Source of the DNA: Gracilaria gracilis
Taxonomy: Eukaryota; Rhodophyta; Florideophyceae; Gracilariales; Gracilariaceae
Length of the DNA: 64,000 nucleotides
Assembly: GCA_030374805.1 (NCBI GenBank)
Contig: JARGSG010000097.1
Coordinates: 119,446 to 183,445 of the forward strand
Direction of reading: 5' to 3'
Shown here: positions 44,143-55,410 of the stretch, piece by piece
Numbering within the stretch: the first letter of the stretch is position 1
Layout: each line of letters begins with the position of its first letter
The notes under the pieces: model-generated
What the model saw: only the letters and a program-made list of their open reading frames with translations
Told to the model about the DNA's origin: nothing
The model's database searches: none
Program-made: the position numbers and the translations under genes

Positions 44143-46155
44143 TGGACAGCGGACTGGGGTGGCGTGGCCCTTCATCGGTGCACCGATGCAGTGCCACACC
44201 ACTCCTGTCCGCTGTCTCAACGCGCCGTGAGTGATAAACGTGTGTTGTTTGCATACGTGACACCGTCAACGTGCCATGAGCAACAAAGCTAAAGTGCACT
44301 CCGGCCCGCTGCCCACGCGCCCTGAGTGATGGAGCTTGGGTGGTGGCATACTTGGAACCACCAGCGCGCCGTTGACAGAGGACACAGGTGTCGTGGCGCT
44401 TCATCGGTGCACCGATGAAGCGCAACTCCACCCGGGCCGTAGTGAAGACAACCGACCTGCGTAGGCTACTGAAGAATGTAGTACAAGGGGCTGTGATACA
44501 GACCCGAAAGGGAGTTAGTTGTACATGGCTGCGATGTTTCTGCAAACGCGATATCCAGTAGTAGTAGCACGTGTGCCCCGGATACAGATATTCGGGACCG
44601 ACCAGGGCGGTAGGGCAAAAAAAATTTTTTAATTTTTTGGACAATGGACCGATGTGCAGTGGCGCTTCATCGGTGCACCGATGAAGCGCCGCGACACCCG
44701 GGTCCGCTATCCGGCGGGTGGTCTAGACCGACGGTCCTGGATGCGTTTGGAGGGATTCAAAACCACCCTCACACACTAATAAAGGGTGTTTCAAGAGCAT
44801 CCGCAGCAATGCTCACTATACTAACGTGACTAATAAATGCAGCCCCATAAGTGTCTTACTACGCTCAAAGTCCCCGTGAAGAAGGATTTAACTTCATATG
44901 AGCCAGTTCTGTAAAAGAATGACTTATATGATGTTTGCGCACGAGCATTCGTGCGTGACAGTAGTCTGTAGAGATGCGCATGTGTCTCCTACGGCTATGC
45001 AGCGATATGTAGCGGGCGGACGGTGTCCGCGCCAGACAGTCGCCCCTGTGACGTTAGTGTAGAATTGAAACAAATCTATTGCTATATATATTTATATTAT
45101 TACTTGGAGTTTAGAAAGACCAATATCTTGGTGAAAGAGTAAAAGTTTCATTCCCTTAGGGAAAGGTTCGTATTACATTCTTCGGAAAACAAGACGACTG
45201 GACAATGGCTAGGAGTGCAATGGCGCTTCATTATTGCATCCATGAACCACAATTCACCTCGGTCTACCGTCTACCGCGTCAATGCACAATAGCGGGTCGC
45301 ACAATGGGTTCCTTGGTCGACACGCCAACCAAGCAGACCTACAAGAACTCCAGTCTTATCTTTCAGGGCGCGCGGAGAGGGGATGAAGGGAAAGCGGTAC
45401 CTCATCTATGGCACGTGATTGCGTCAAAGAGATGTTAAGGAAAGCTTGAAGACGCGAGAGATACGGAACTAAACAAATGTGGAGATATACGCGTTGTTCC
45501 TAGTAAAGACAAGTAGAACAGTAGACTGGGGCCTCATCGCGCTCCCTATCCGCGCCGATGGAGCGCCTCGTCATCCCCGATGGCTGTCCCAAAAAGATTA
45601 TGTAATCCTAATTAATTAAAACGACAGCTTGGGACAGCGGACGGAGGTGTCGTGGCGCTTCATCGGTGCACCGATGAAGCGCCACGCTACCCTGGTCCGC
45701 TGCCCCCAACGCCCCGTGTGTGGCAAACCTGTGGTAGCGGCATACGTGGCACCACCATCGCGCCGATGGCAGCTGACCCGGGTGTCGTGGCGCTTCACCG
45801 GTGCACCGATGAAGCGCCACGACACCCTGGTCCGCTGTCTCGACGCCCCGTTTGTGGTAGACCTGTGGTAGTGGCATACGTAAAACCACCAGCGCGCCGT
45901 TTACAGCAAACCCTGGTGTCGTGGCGCTTCATCGGTGCACCGATGAAGCGCCACCCCACCCGGGTCCGCTGTCGGAAAATTTTTTTTCAACTCATTAAAA
46001 AGCTGGGTCCGCTGAACAGCATCGGTGAGGTGCCACGACAACTCTCTCCGCTGTAGCAGCCTTTTGCTTTAATGAGTTGAAAGTAAAAAAGTTTTGCTAC
46101 AGCGTGCTGGGTGGGCGTCGCGCTTCATCGATGCACTGATAAAGCGCCACGCTAC
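44143..46155. repeat. Expanded cluster of about nine palindromic hairpins
   Basis: Palindromes of about 70-75 bp lie near 44,143-44,216, 44,373-44,445, 44,639-44,714, 45,200-45,275 (decayed), 45,514-45,593 (decayed), 45,632-45,705, 45,770-45,840, 45,906-45,975 and 46,104-46,155. The best unit (45,632-45,705) is symmetric around GGTGCACC, with inner arms GTGGCGCTTCATC and outer arms GGACAGCGGAC. The last units alternate with a ~60-bp spacer containing CACGTGGCACCACC, giving a period near 135. Between 44,715 and 45,199 no hairpin and no gene were seen. Several units end in runs of A or T. Confidence 0.75.
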
Positions 46156-47923
46156 ATCCATTGCGTCGTTGGATGACAAAATGGCTTTCGGAAGATGTGA
46201 GGAGGAGATGGAAAAGTACTTTGGCTTGTACAATTGCGGGTTTGAGGATATGGTAGAGATGGACGAGACGTTGCGCAGAGATGGTTTGTGTCCGTTACGA
46301 ACAGTTCGACTGGTTCTCATGGACCCTCCGTACAACATCCGAGGAAACAAGAACCTAAACAACAGCTGGTACGATGTACTGAGCCCTCAGGACATGATGA
46401 AGGCTGCAAAGCTTCTATCAAGACTGCTACGTCCTGGGGGCCATTTCGTCATCTTCAGTGCTTTCGAGCAGGTCCAACAATGGAGAGATGTACTTTCTGC
46501 CATGGGGGCAAAAGACGAAAACGGAGTACCATGGCGTTCCTTTGTTGTGGACCAGGTCCCAATGCACTTTGTACGGTCGCAAGGCAACCAGATGCGTAAC
46601 CCTGAACGTAGGTCGTGCTCCCTTTTCCCTGCAGTGCAGTATGCTGTACATGGAGTTCGAAATGGTCTCAGCTACGCGCAGCAGCTTGTGATGGTGAACT
46701 ATGAGAACTTCAACTTCGTGCAGTCGAGGTACCCGGGGTACCACAGTGTCATTGACCAGGTACCCCCCATATCTAATGGGGAGACTCTTCAGCGGAAGGG
46801 AAAGAAGGAAGGTGGGGGCTACGTTTTACAAAAAGTGAGGTCCGAACAGAAACCTCGGGCATTGTTGAAAGAGCTAATCAGTCGGTTTTCCCAAGGCTGG
46901 GGATATTGTGGTCGACTTGTTTGCGGGGACGTTTTCGACAGCAATGGCATGCATGGAGTTACAACAGCATCGTAGTTTCATCGGGTGTGAACCGGACCCT
47001 GACTGCTTTGCACATGCTAGGCACGCTGCAATTGTTCAATTCGCATTGTGCGTGCGGGACAATGAGACGGATACCCAGGTAACCTAGAAAGTTCGGAATG
47101 CTATGATTCGCTTGTTGAACTTATTTCCGAAATGGAATGTACACCCATCGAGATCATGGAAGGCTCCATCCGGCTACCCCCAGTATCAAAAGTTCCCTAC
47201 GTATAGTGTGGACTTTCTTGCGTCAGTGTGGCGGTATGAAAGCTTGGTAACCACTGGTAGGCGTAAGGCCCTTCACGAATGGCCTAAAAATGTGCAAGGA
47301 AAGATGGGGCTTCTGGATTGGAATGCCATGTTGACACTGGAAGCGACGATGTGCGGTTGTCGTATCGGAAAATCGACGATTCGTCACTCTGGTAGCAGAG
47401 TGGGGGTGTTCACTACACGCCGATTCATGGAAAATGAAGGGATATGTTACTTTTATGGAACACTAGTGTACCATGGCCTAACAAAGAGGAAAAAGGTACA
47501 CAAGAAATATGGTGAAGGTTTATTGGGAGCCACATCCGAACGCTTCGGGAGTATGCGATGGAGTTTAACTTCCTCCGCGATATATTCCATAACCTCCCAG
47601 AAAGAAGGTAAGAAGTAAGTTTAATACCTGTATAGATTGTCCCGGCTTCTTTTTCATTGGGTGGAACGATTAAAGATCCCAAATATATGGAAGGCGATAA
47701 GGACATTGATGCAGTTGCGGATGGTGTCACGAAACAAAGGAGTGTCAATGTGCGGGTCATTCAAACTCCAAATACAGGACGAACCCCGCATCAACTACGA
47801 CAATACCAAACGATTGCGGTGCAAGCCCTTCGGAAACTGAAAGTGGGAGAGAATTTGTTCGCGGATTATGGAGTAGAGTATGGCTGGGGTACATCGGCAA
47901 ATCCTATTAAAGTAATCGATTAG
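46156..47923 (+). pseudogene. DNA methyltransferase-SET fusion protein, copy 4, 5' truncated
   Basis: It begins abruptly at the last hairpin (CATCCATTGCGTCGTTGGAT), where copies 1 and 2 still have about 450 more codons upstream. Motif IV is DPPY (MDPPYNIRG, 46,320-46,345). Motif I reads VVDLFAGTFSTAMACMEL but lies after a one-base insertion near 46,892. A TAG at 47,084-47,086, a one-base loss near 47,545 and a TAG at 47,632-47,634 add breaks. The SET-like domain keeps GVFTTRRFMENEGICYFYG, GGTIKDPKYMEG and FADYGVEYGWG to the stop at 47,923. This copy gives the natural C-terminus used to align the others. Confidence 0.65.
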
Positions 47924-48378
47924 AACGTGTAGTAAACTAGCTACACGTAAAACAAACCTCTAAAACTCCATAAAGAAGAGGCACTTATTGCATTCCAACT
48001 TCGCCGTTGAGCACGAAATAGAAACTAAACACTTTGGCAGAACTGCAAGATGGAATTACATTGATACATAAAAGGGAGCGAAGGGCATCGAATATGATGG
48101 TGTACGTTTTTTAACATTATGAGAACTTTCTAGTTCAGAAATGAAGATTTCAATGTCAATTTTTGGTTTCGGAATCGGGTAATAAAAAACCGCACTGTGT
48201 TTTTTTCTACCACAACCCACTCAATTGAAGGTGTGATTTCAATCGGTGACGTTCGATCACGGCGAGCACCAAACACGTCGAGAGCAGGGCAGTTCCGATT
48301 CTAGTGACCATCGATCACGGTGAGCAGCTAAGAGGTCGAGAGCGCAACGTCATCCCCGAAGAACCGTTCAAATTCTAT
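47924..48378. promoter_or_regulatory. Spacer before coiled-coil gene with duplicated motif, copy 4
   Basis: Equivalent of 5,896-6,348. GTGACGTTCGATCACGG (48,246-48,262) and GTGACCATCGATCACGG (48,304-48,320) lie 58 bp apart upstream of the start at 48,379. Copy 1 has the same pair with similar spacing, which supports a conserved site. Confidence 0.35.
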
Positions 48379-50997
48379 ATGGCGAAATGTAAGACGAGGG
48401 GTGTAACGGCGGCGGGGTTTAGCGATCGCGCGTCAAAGAGCCGAAAACGTGGCGAAACGGTAAGTGGCGAAGTTCCCACCGCTCGTAGTACGCGTGCGCC
48501 TCGGAGTGGTTTAAGTGGGAAAGGGTGGAAGGGTGCGGCGAGGAGCGACGGTGCGCCGAGGAGCGATGGTGCGCCGAGGATCGTCGAGGGCGGAACATCG
48601 GAGCAGACGGAGCGAATGGAGCGAACGGAGCGAACGGTAAGCATTGTGGTGACGAAACCTAATGCGAACGCATGAGAACAAGAAGTTAGTCTCAAGAAAA
48701 GCATAAGAGTGCAGCGAGGTATGCCGAAAAAGATTCTGCGCGGTGGTCGGGAGGGAGATGGTCGTAAAAGAGGCGCAGAAACTGCGCACGTTTTAGAGGA
48801 GAGCGATAGCGGGGATATGATAATGAAGGGTAAAGAGCTTCGCACGGGTGTCGAGGGAAGAACGATAGCAAATAGTAGTACCGGACTAGGTATTTGGGAT
48901 CTAAAGGAAGAAAGGGAACTAACGGTGATAAAGTGCCTATGGCTAGGGTACCCGAAGAGGTGGAAGGAGAAAGCGAGAGGGTGAGGTGTAGTCACCCGGC
49001 GAGGACGCGAGTAGTGGTTGTTGTGACGCCAAATAAAGTGCCAGAGAAGGAAAACATTGGTTTCGACCAAGAGAATGCGAATCAAGAGAAAGAAGGAGGG
49101 GCTGGTGTGCGGCCAATGGCAGAACGTGAAACAGGGGAGGGTAGTGAGGGAAGAATAGGGAGTGTGGTTCATGGATTGGGGGTGTTGAAGTTGTGGGGAA
49201 CGGGAGATATCAGCGACGAGAACATGCGCACGGGAGGAGGGTACGACGTAGAAGTGGTGGATCAGCCACGAAAATTGTCGGAGGGACAGCGGCAGTGGTT
49301 GAGAGGGTTTTTGAAGGGGAGGACAACGAACCAACATAACAGCGTCGGGAAGTGAATGTCGTGGAGGCAGTGCCACGAACGCCCAAAGGGATGCGTGTAA
49401 GGCGCAACACCGTTTTAGTTCTGAATGAGGAGACGAAAGTGACCGCGGCCGTGGAGAAAGCGGAGGTAGAATTCGAGGAGATAAAAGGGGATCTACACGG
49501 AAACCGGAAGGCAATGAGGGGAGCTGAAACGTATTGCCACGGTCTGCACTCGTTCAGGGGGTGAATTCACTATAGAAACAGTAGGGAAATATGAAGGAAG
49601 ATTATTATACATTGATGGTGAGTTTGAAGCTACCGCAGGAAGAGTTGGGACGGCTGAGGGAGGAAAAAACGGCAAAATGTGTTGATCAAAGTCTTTGGGA
49701 GGCAGTAAAAGAAAGGAAGCGAGATGATGGAGATATGAAGGTGAATGGGCGTCGAAAGTATGATATTGGAGTGAAAGAATGTTTTTGTGGGTTTGCAAGG
49801 CCTGTAAATTATAGGATTCTTCATTATGCAAAGTTTGAGGCGTCTGAAATTTGTTTCGACAGGAAAAAAGTTGGTAGAAGCTGGAAGAACAGGAGTGAGA
49901 CGCTGAGAATTAGTAGAGAGGGGATCATGTTTGCAGTTAGGGAGAAGAAGATGGTGCCTAGGTGCCCAACTCAGGTTCCATATGAGATGAGGGCGTACAG
50001 ACCATCGACAGAGGATAGAACTGATGTGTGGTTGAAGCATGTGGTCGAGACAGAAATAATGGGAAAGACCTGGGATACGAGAAGGGGAGCGGGGAGGAAA
50101 CAAGAGTGCGTGTAGATTGTAGGCGCGGATAAGTGTCTGAAGCAGCGGATGAAGCAGACGATAAGCGATGTTATTGAGGTGCGAAAGCGGGCTGCTCGGG
50201 ACATATTATTCTCTTTACTGGGATATGATTTGCTTGCAAAGCGGGCGAAACCTAGCGAGGGAACGGAACTTGGTGAGGAGTTGAAGAAGCAGATGAACGA
50301 GGCTCACGAGAAGCTTATAGGAAGTGAAGAAGATGGGATGAACAAGTTGTGTGCGTGGAGAATGAGCCGTTTCGAAGATCTTGCGTAATCTGAGTCAACT
50401 GTGCATGCTCCACAGTGGAGCTGTGATGATGAAGACAATTATTCCAAGAATGGAATGGCAGTAGCAGAGTTGTAGAAGTACACGGGATACGCAGTGGAGA
50501 CCAAATGTAATGGGGAAAAGCATTACGTTGATGGGGCGGTGATGCACCTGGCCAGATTTGATGCGTGGATTGGGGGTGTTCTAAAAACGATGAACGAGGG
50601 TGTGAGACGTGGAAGACAAAGGCAGCTCTTGTTTTCTACATTGTATTGGAGGTATCTGCCGAGGGCAGTGGAGGGTATATTGAAGGTGGCATGGGAATTC
50701 GTGAGGGACGAGCACTGCGACGAGTTTGAGAACGATGGGGTTCAAGAGGGGGATCCGAGGTGTGTGTGCGGGAATTGGGAGAGAATTGCGACGGTTGGGC
50801 TGTGGATTCCATCGAGGGAGAAGATATAAATAGCGCTGAAGGAGGAATACTTTATGGCGAATTTTACGCGGAGACTTGGAGCGGGTCTTGATTACTACAT
50901 AGCAGCGTGCCGACCGGAGGAGCCCAGTTTTAGTCGTTTGGTTGGGCACCGGGGAGGTGGTAGGGATGTGGTACAAGGAGGAGAGGGGAGATGGTAA
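48379..50997 (+). pseudogene. Coiled-coil basic protein, copy 4, near full length
   Basis: The start MAKCKTRG is shared with the other copies. The basic N-terminus (RSTRAPRSGLSGKGWKG), Arg-Glu-Thr tract, coiled-coil-like block (EDYYTLMVSLKLPQEELGRL) and the C-terminal block with conserved Cys (CAWRMSRFEDLA, CNGEKHYVDG) are all present. The stop TAA at 50,995-50,997 matches the copy 1 end. Stops at about 48,673, 48,984, 49,355, 50,115 and 50,388 break the frame. Every copy has a GGTAAG after the Arg-Glu-Thr tract, so a short intron is possible. It is followed tail to tail by the transposase. Function unknown. Confidence 0.5.
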
Positions 50998-51121
50998 GGT
51001 GAATAGGAAGGGGAGTAGTGGAGATAGCTGTGGAATGATGATGAGGTGGTATATCTTCTTCATCCCATACCTATCTCCAATCTTTCCTGTAGAAGAGGGT
51101 GATAGTGATTGGTTTATGAAA

Positions 51122-54100
51122 TTCCTATGGAATGAGTGCTATGCGGGGGTGGAAGGTAGGGCCTGGAGGTGGATTCCCGGTAGAATCTGTTGAGCTAGAA
51201 TCTATGGAAACGCCAATGGGGGCGGGAAGTGAAGGAGGGTGCGGGATAGTTCTGGTGGGGAACATGAACGGAGCCAAGGATAGAAGAGAAAGGGATGAGT
51301 CCAAACCATGGATAAACGTTATTGGATGTGGAGTGGGTCAAGATGGGAACTGGATGGGCGGTGTGGTTATGTTCGTCGTCTGTTGCCCATCGGAGGCATA
51401 CGCAGTTGAGGGTGACATCGACTTCGTCGCTTGGCGGGACGAGCTCCATGAACTGTACGAAGGCGAAGTCCTTGGAAGATGGAGTGGAAGAATGAAGGGT
51501 GAAGCGAAGAAGGGAGATGAGTTTGCAGACCCAGACGATGGCGGTGAAGTTGGAGGAGCTGGTGTCTTCGACGAGGACGTGAGAGAACTTTGGGGATTTA
51601 GAAGGACCGAAGGAAGGGGCGGCAAATATTCGTTGGATGAGAGGGACTGTGGGTTCCTGGAGCACGAGCTCGTTCTGCTCTTCAATGTATTAGTCGAGTG
51701 ATGGGACATAACCGCCGGCGACGTAAGCGAGTTGGCTTCGATGATTCGGGTGCGACGGAGAGTGGGGGAGTTCTCTGAGAGTTATATGACTTCGAGAGAA
51801 AGGGTGATGAATGAAGGGAGGGCGTGTTTTCCAATTTGTTGGAGGATGGAGAGAGTGTCGGTGGGGAAGAGGTCTTGTAGAGATTTGGGATTGAAATGAG
51901 GATTAGAGTGAAGCGATTTGTGGGCGGTGATAAGATCGGCGAATGAGGTGATTTTTCAATCACGCACCAAACGGGGTTGGCAGCATTGGATGGGAGAGGT
52001 GAGGGCAGGAGAGAAGGAAGTGATGGATGGGTTGGTGGAAAGGGGGTTCCAACCTTTTGTGGCGTTGGAGTGATGCATGGCGCGAATGGTTTCTTCATGT
52101 GCAGTGGACCTGCGCTTTGAGATTTTGGAGTAGTGTGACTTGAAGGGGGAGTGGGCGTGTTCGAATATGCCGGCATCGTCGACGTGGAGGCCTCCGAAGC
52201 GGCGAATGTCCTCGAAGATGTGGTCGAGGACATGGAACTTGAGAGTGCCAAGGCTGGAAGTGTGGTGCGGGCAGAGGACGAGTACGGCTGTGCGCTTGAA
52301 AGAGCGGATTTGGAACTGGAGGTCAGTGAGGCGGGAGTCGGTCCATTCTGCGGAGGTGTTGTATCTTATGGAGAAGAGGAGAAGATCGGAGTACTTGGTG
52401 AAAACGGAAGTGATGGGAGCTGCTTCGACCTCGTCACAGCAGCGGTCGAAGAAGGCGCCGATAAATGGGAAGGCCATGTCGAGTGAGTGGTAGTATTTTG
52501 CTTCGAGCATACCACGTAGGCCGTCGGAGGTAAATATATCGTTCAGTGTCTGACCGTTGTCGGAGGAGGAAAAGCCGATGTGGAGTCCTGTTGCTGGGGA
52601 GTGCTTTTAGATGCGGCGAGGATGGTGTTCGCGTGTTTGAGGATGGAGGTGTGGACGGATTTGAAGAAATGACGGGACTAGGATGAACGGAGAGTAGTGA
52701 AGAGTGATTCTGACTTGAGTCTCTTGATGGCTGCGAACTTGATGAGCTTGGAGATGCCGAGGTGGAAGCTATGAAGTGGTTCGAAGGGGGAGATGTTGTA
52801 AGGGGAAAGGAGAGGGGTGATGTTCAGGAGAGGGTAAGATTCGAAAAGGGAGGAGTCTTTTGCGAGGGAAAGGGAGGAGAGTGCTTCAACGGCCTTTTTC
52901 TTGGTGTTTCGGACGATTCTGGGCTTTCTGGCGAGGAGGGCCTTTTCAGCATCTTGGAGGAGGATAGACTGTGGTTTGTGGGCAGCGAGAGTCTGGGTCT
53001 GGGATCGGAGAGGGGGGATGAGATGTGTAGGTGGAGGTTGGAGCGTGGGACGGTACATCGGTGGCATGGATGCTGTGGGCGGGTGCCGTGGAAGATGGCG
53101 AAAATGTCCTTTGCTTCTGGGATGTCTGCGCAGCAGCTGGCGATGATTGGATGACAATGGCGGAGCAAACCATTAGCATAACGGAAGGGGGAGCCAGCGA
53201 GGGCGAAAGAGTGAAAAGGGTCGAGGAGATCGGAGATGGCTCGCTGGATGAGTTGCATTTCGTTAGATCGGGAGATGCTGGACGAGGTTTGGGGGATGCT
53301 ATCGGGGTCTTGAGAGAGGGTGGCGAGATTCAAAGAGGTTGGAAGTTGTCAGAGAAGGGTGAGGTTGTCGGTAATACATTTGCGACGAAACGAGTCGTAG
53401 AAGTTGAGGACGTTGATGTGAAGAGGGTAAGAGGTGATGAAAGAGAAGTTGACAGAGTTGGAGGACTTATCGGAGTATGCTCGGACGAAGCCGATGTAAG
53501 ATTCGATACCGGTAATCTCCGGGGTGTGCCACATGCACGAGTTATTGGAGGACTGCACGATTGCGTGCTTGAGGGCTGGGACAGCGCCTTTTCCGAGGGA
53601 AGAAGCCATGGGGTGGCCGAAAGCGAGAGAGCCGGAGGAGGTTGTATGGGGGACGTGGTGGAAGAAGATGTTGTCGGAGTGAGCCAGTGCGAGTCGTCGT
53701 TTTAGGATTTGGATAGCATCCTTTCGGAAGATGGTGGATTTCAAGAGGTGTTGTGGGTCGTAGAGGGTGGTGAGGGTGAAACCGATGTTGGTGACTCGGT
53801 GTTGGAAGAGAACTGTGTGAAGTTTGAGACACTGGGAGGCGGAGGAGACGGCGTTGTGGAAGGGTGACTTGGAGAAGGACGGGTAGTGGAGGAGAGAGAT
53901 GAGTTCGTCTGCATTGCGGTGGCCGAGGGTGTAAGCGATGGAAGAGATGTAGAGTACCATTCGTTGAAGGTGGGGGTTGTTGGGGAGAGGGAAGGAGGGG
54001 GGCGGTGGAGGAGGTGAGGAGAGAGAGAGGGAGCAGACGGGGGTGCCTACTATATGGTAGGCGTCTTGAGTCTGGGCGAAGAGGAAGAGCTGTTGCTGGT

Positions 54101-54480
54101 GGTATGAGTCGTCGTCGGTGATGGGGACGTTATCGGAAAGGCGATTGGAGAGAGGAAGTGGGGGTGGTTGTAGGAGTTGGGGTGTGGACTTGTGACGCTT
54201 TGTGCGTGGGAGAAAGTGAGGGACGTCGCCGCCACGGGAGAGGAAACGCTTGTTGGCGGTGAGACGGTTGGAGCATCTTCTTTGGTGCCTTTGAATGGTG
54301 GGAATGGTGCGGGCGAAGAAAGAACAGCCTTAAAAGCAACAATTAGGTATGGCGGGGAGCGGTGTGGGGTGTCAGGAGAGAGAAGGGTACGTAGTGGGGA
54401 ACGTGATGTGACGCACGGATGGTGGGACAGAGTCGTGGGAGAGGTGACACGTGCTAAGAAGGCGTTTCGGAAGTGAGAGA
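51122..54480 (-). pseudogene. Plavaka/CACTA-like transposase, copy 4, decayed
   Basis: Transposase homologous to copy 1. Reading leftward, the N-terminal part contains DDDSYHQQQLFLF (about 54,130) and MVLYISSIAYTLGHR (53,960). Next is ANGLLRHCHPIIASCCADIPEAKD with a nearby CHRC pair (about 53,165-53,060), showing the zinc-binding pattern that is frameshifted in copy 1. Then come FEPLHSFHLGISKLIK (52,780-52,740), KFHVLDHIFEDIRRFGGLHV (about 52,240-52,180), and the C-terminal FVQFMELVPPSDEV...NHTAHPV region. Breaks occur near 53,340, 52,950, 52,680, 51,956 and 51,195. The start codon is not certain. The catalytic acidic triad was not assigned with confidence. Confidence 0.6.
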
Positions 54481-54589
54481 GTAAACAGCAGATATGTGAT
54501 ATAAGCAATCATAGAGAATGGGCTAAATTGGCGATGCAGCCACAATGTTTTCAACCGATATCCACCATACCGTTTTAAAACACACAAAC
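54481..54589. other. Flank of transposase, no terminal repeat found
   Basis: About 110 bp 5' of the transposase. The inverse of the left terminus (GAGAACACCG) was looked for here and in the next kilobase and not found. Confidence 0.35.
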
Positions 54590-55410
54590 ACCTGATCCAC
54601 AACTACTCCCGATTCACCGTAATATCTACCATCCACCCATCAATTTGCACACCATCCGCTGACCAGTATTCCATCCGATTCATTAACCAAACTACTTTCC
54701 AGCGAGCAAGCGGCAACCCCTTCAACAACGAAAGCAACCTCTATTCCGATTGATTCTCCCTCTCCCCAATCTGAAACGCACCCGATTCTCCATCTTACTG
54801 AGCATCCCCATATTCACTAACAAATCCATCCTCAGAGCGCCGTTAAGGTAACCAACTCGATTCGCCATCTTGCCTCCCACCCGCCCAGCATTCAGCCACT
54901 CAATCCACTAACCAAACCATCATCCACCGAGCGCCCAGCAGGCACTCAGTCAATTCTTCAACAACTCCAGCAGCCTCTCACCAAAATCATTCTCCATCTC
55001 CACAACCTGTCACCCACTCGATTTACCATCTCGCACACCAGCCGCCCGGCGCTCAGGCACTCTATCATCTAACCAAACAATTCTCAACCGAGCGCCCAAA
55101 AGGTACTCAGTCTCATCTTGAACGACTCCAGCAAGCACTCACCACAACCATTCTCCATCTCAGCAACCTGTCACCCACTCGATTTACCATCTTACCGACC
55201 AGCCACACGGCGCTCAGCCACTCCATCCACTGACCAAAACGTCATCAACCGAGTGCCCAGCAGATGCTCAGTCTCCTTTTCAACAACTCCAGCAACCTTT
55301 CATCACACCCATTTTCCATTTCGGCACCCTGTCACCTGCTCGAATCACCATCTGGCCAACCACCCGCCCAGGGCTCAGCCACTCCATTCACTAAACAAAC
55401 CATCTTCTAA
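54590..55410. repeat. Decayed tandem repeat, about 165-bp unit
   Basis: The phrase CAACCGAGCGCCCAGCAGGC and variants recur near 54,919, 55,088 and 55,248, and CACTCGATTTACCATCT recurs near 54,870, 55,016 and 55,179, giving about five units that are clearest in the last 500 bp. It directly borders the 802-bp satellite. No gene was seen. Confidence 0.6.

Larger units (their letters stand above)
40981..54480 (+). mobile_element. Element copy 4, both arms, centre deleted
   Basis: This is the only copy with both the left terminus and the transposase. The order is terminus, gene A, reductase, dioxygenase stub, hairpin cluster, methyltransferase-SET (5' truncated), coiled-coil gene, transposase (-). 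The ParB-like gene, most of the dioxygenase and the first ~450 codons of the methyltransferase gene are missing; the hairpin cluster occupies that place. The right boundary is approximate, as no inverted terminal repeat was found. Confidence 0.65.

Noticed and set aside
44143..46155. Regular palindromes and spacers as a CRISPR array
   Set aside because: The spacers are themselves related repeats, the context is eukaryotic, and no cas-like gene is present.
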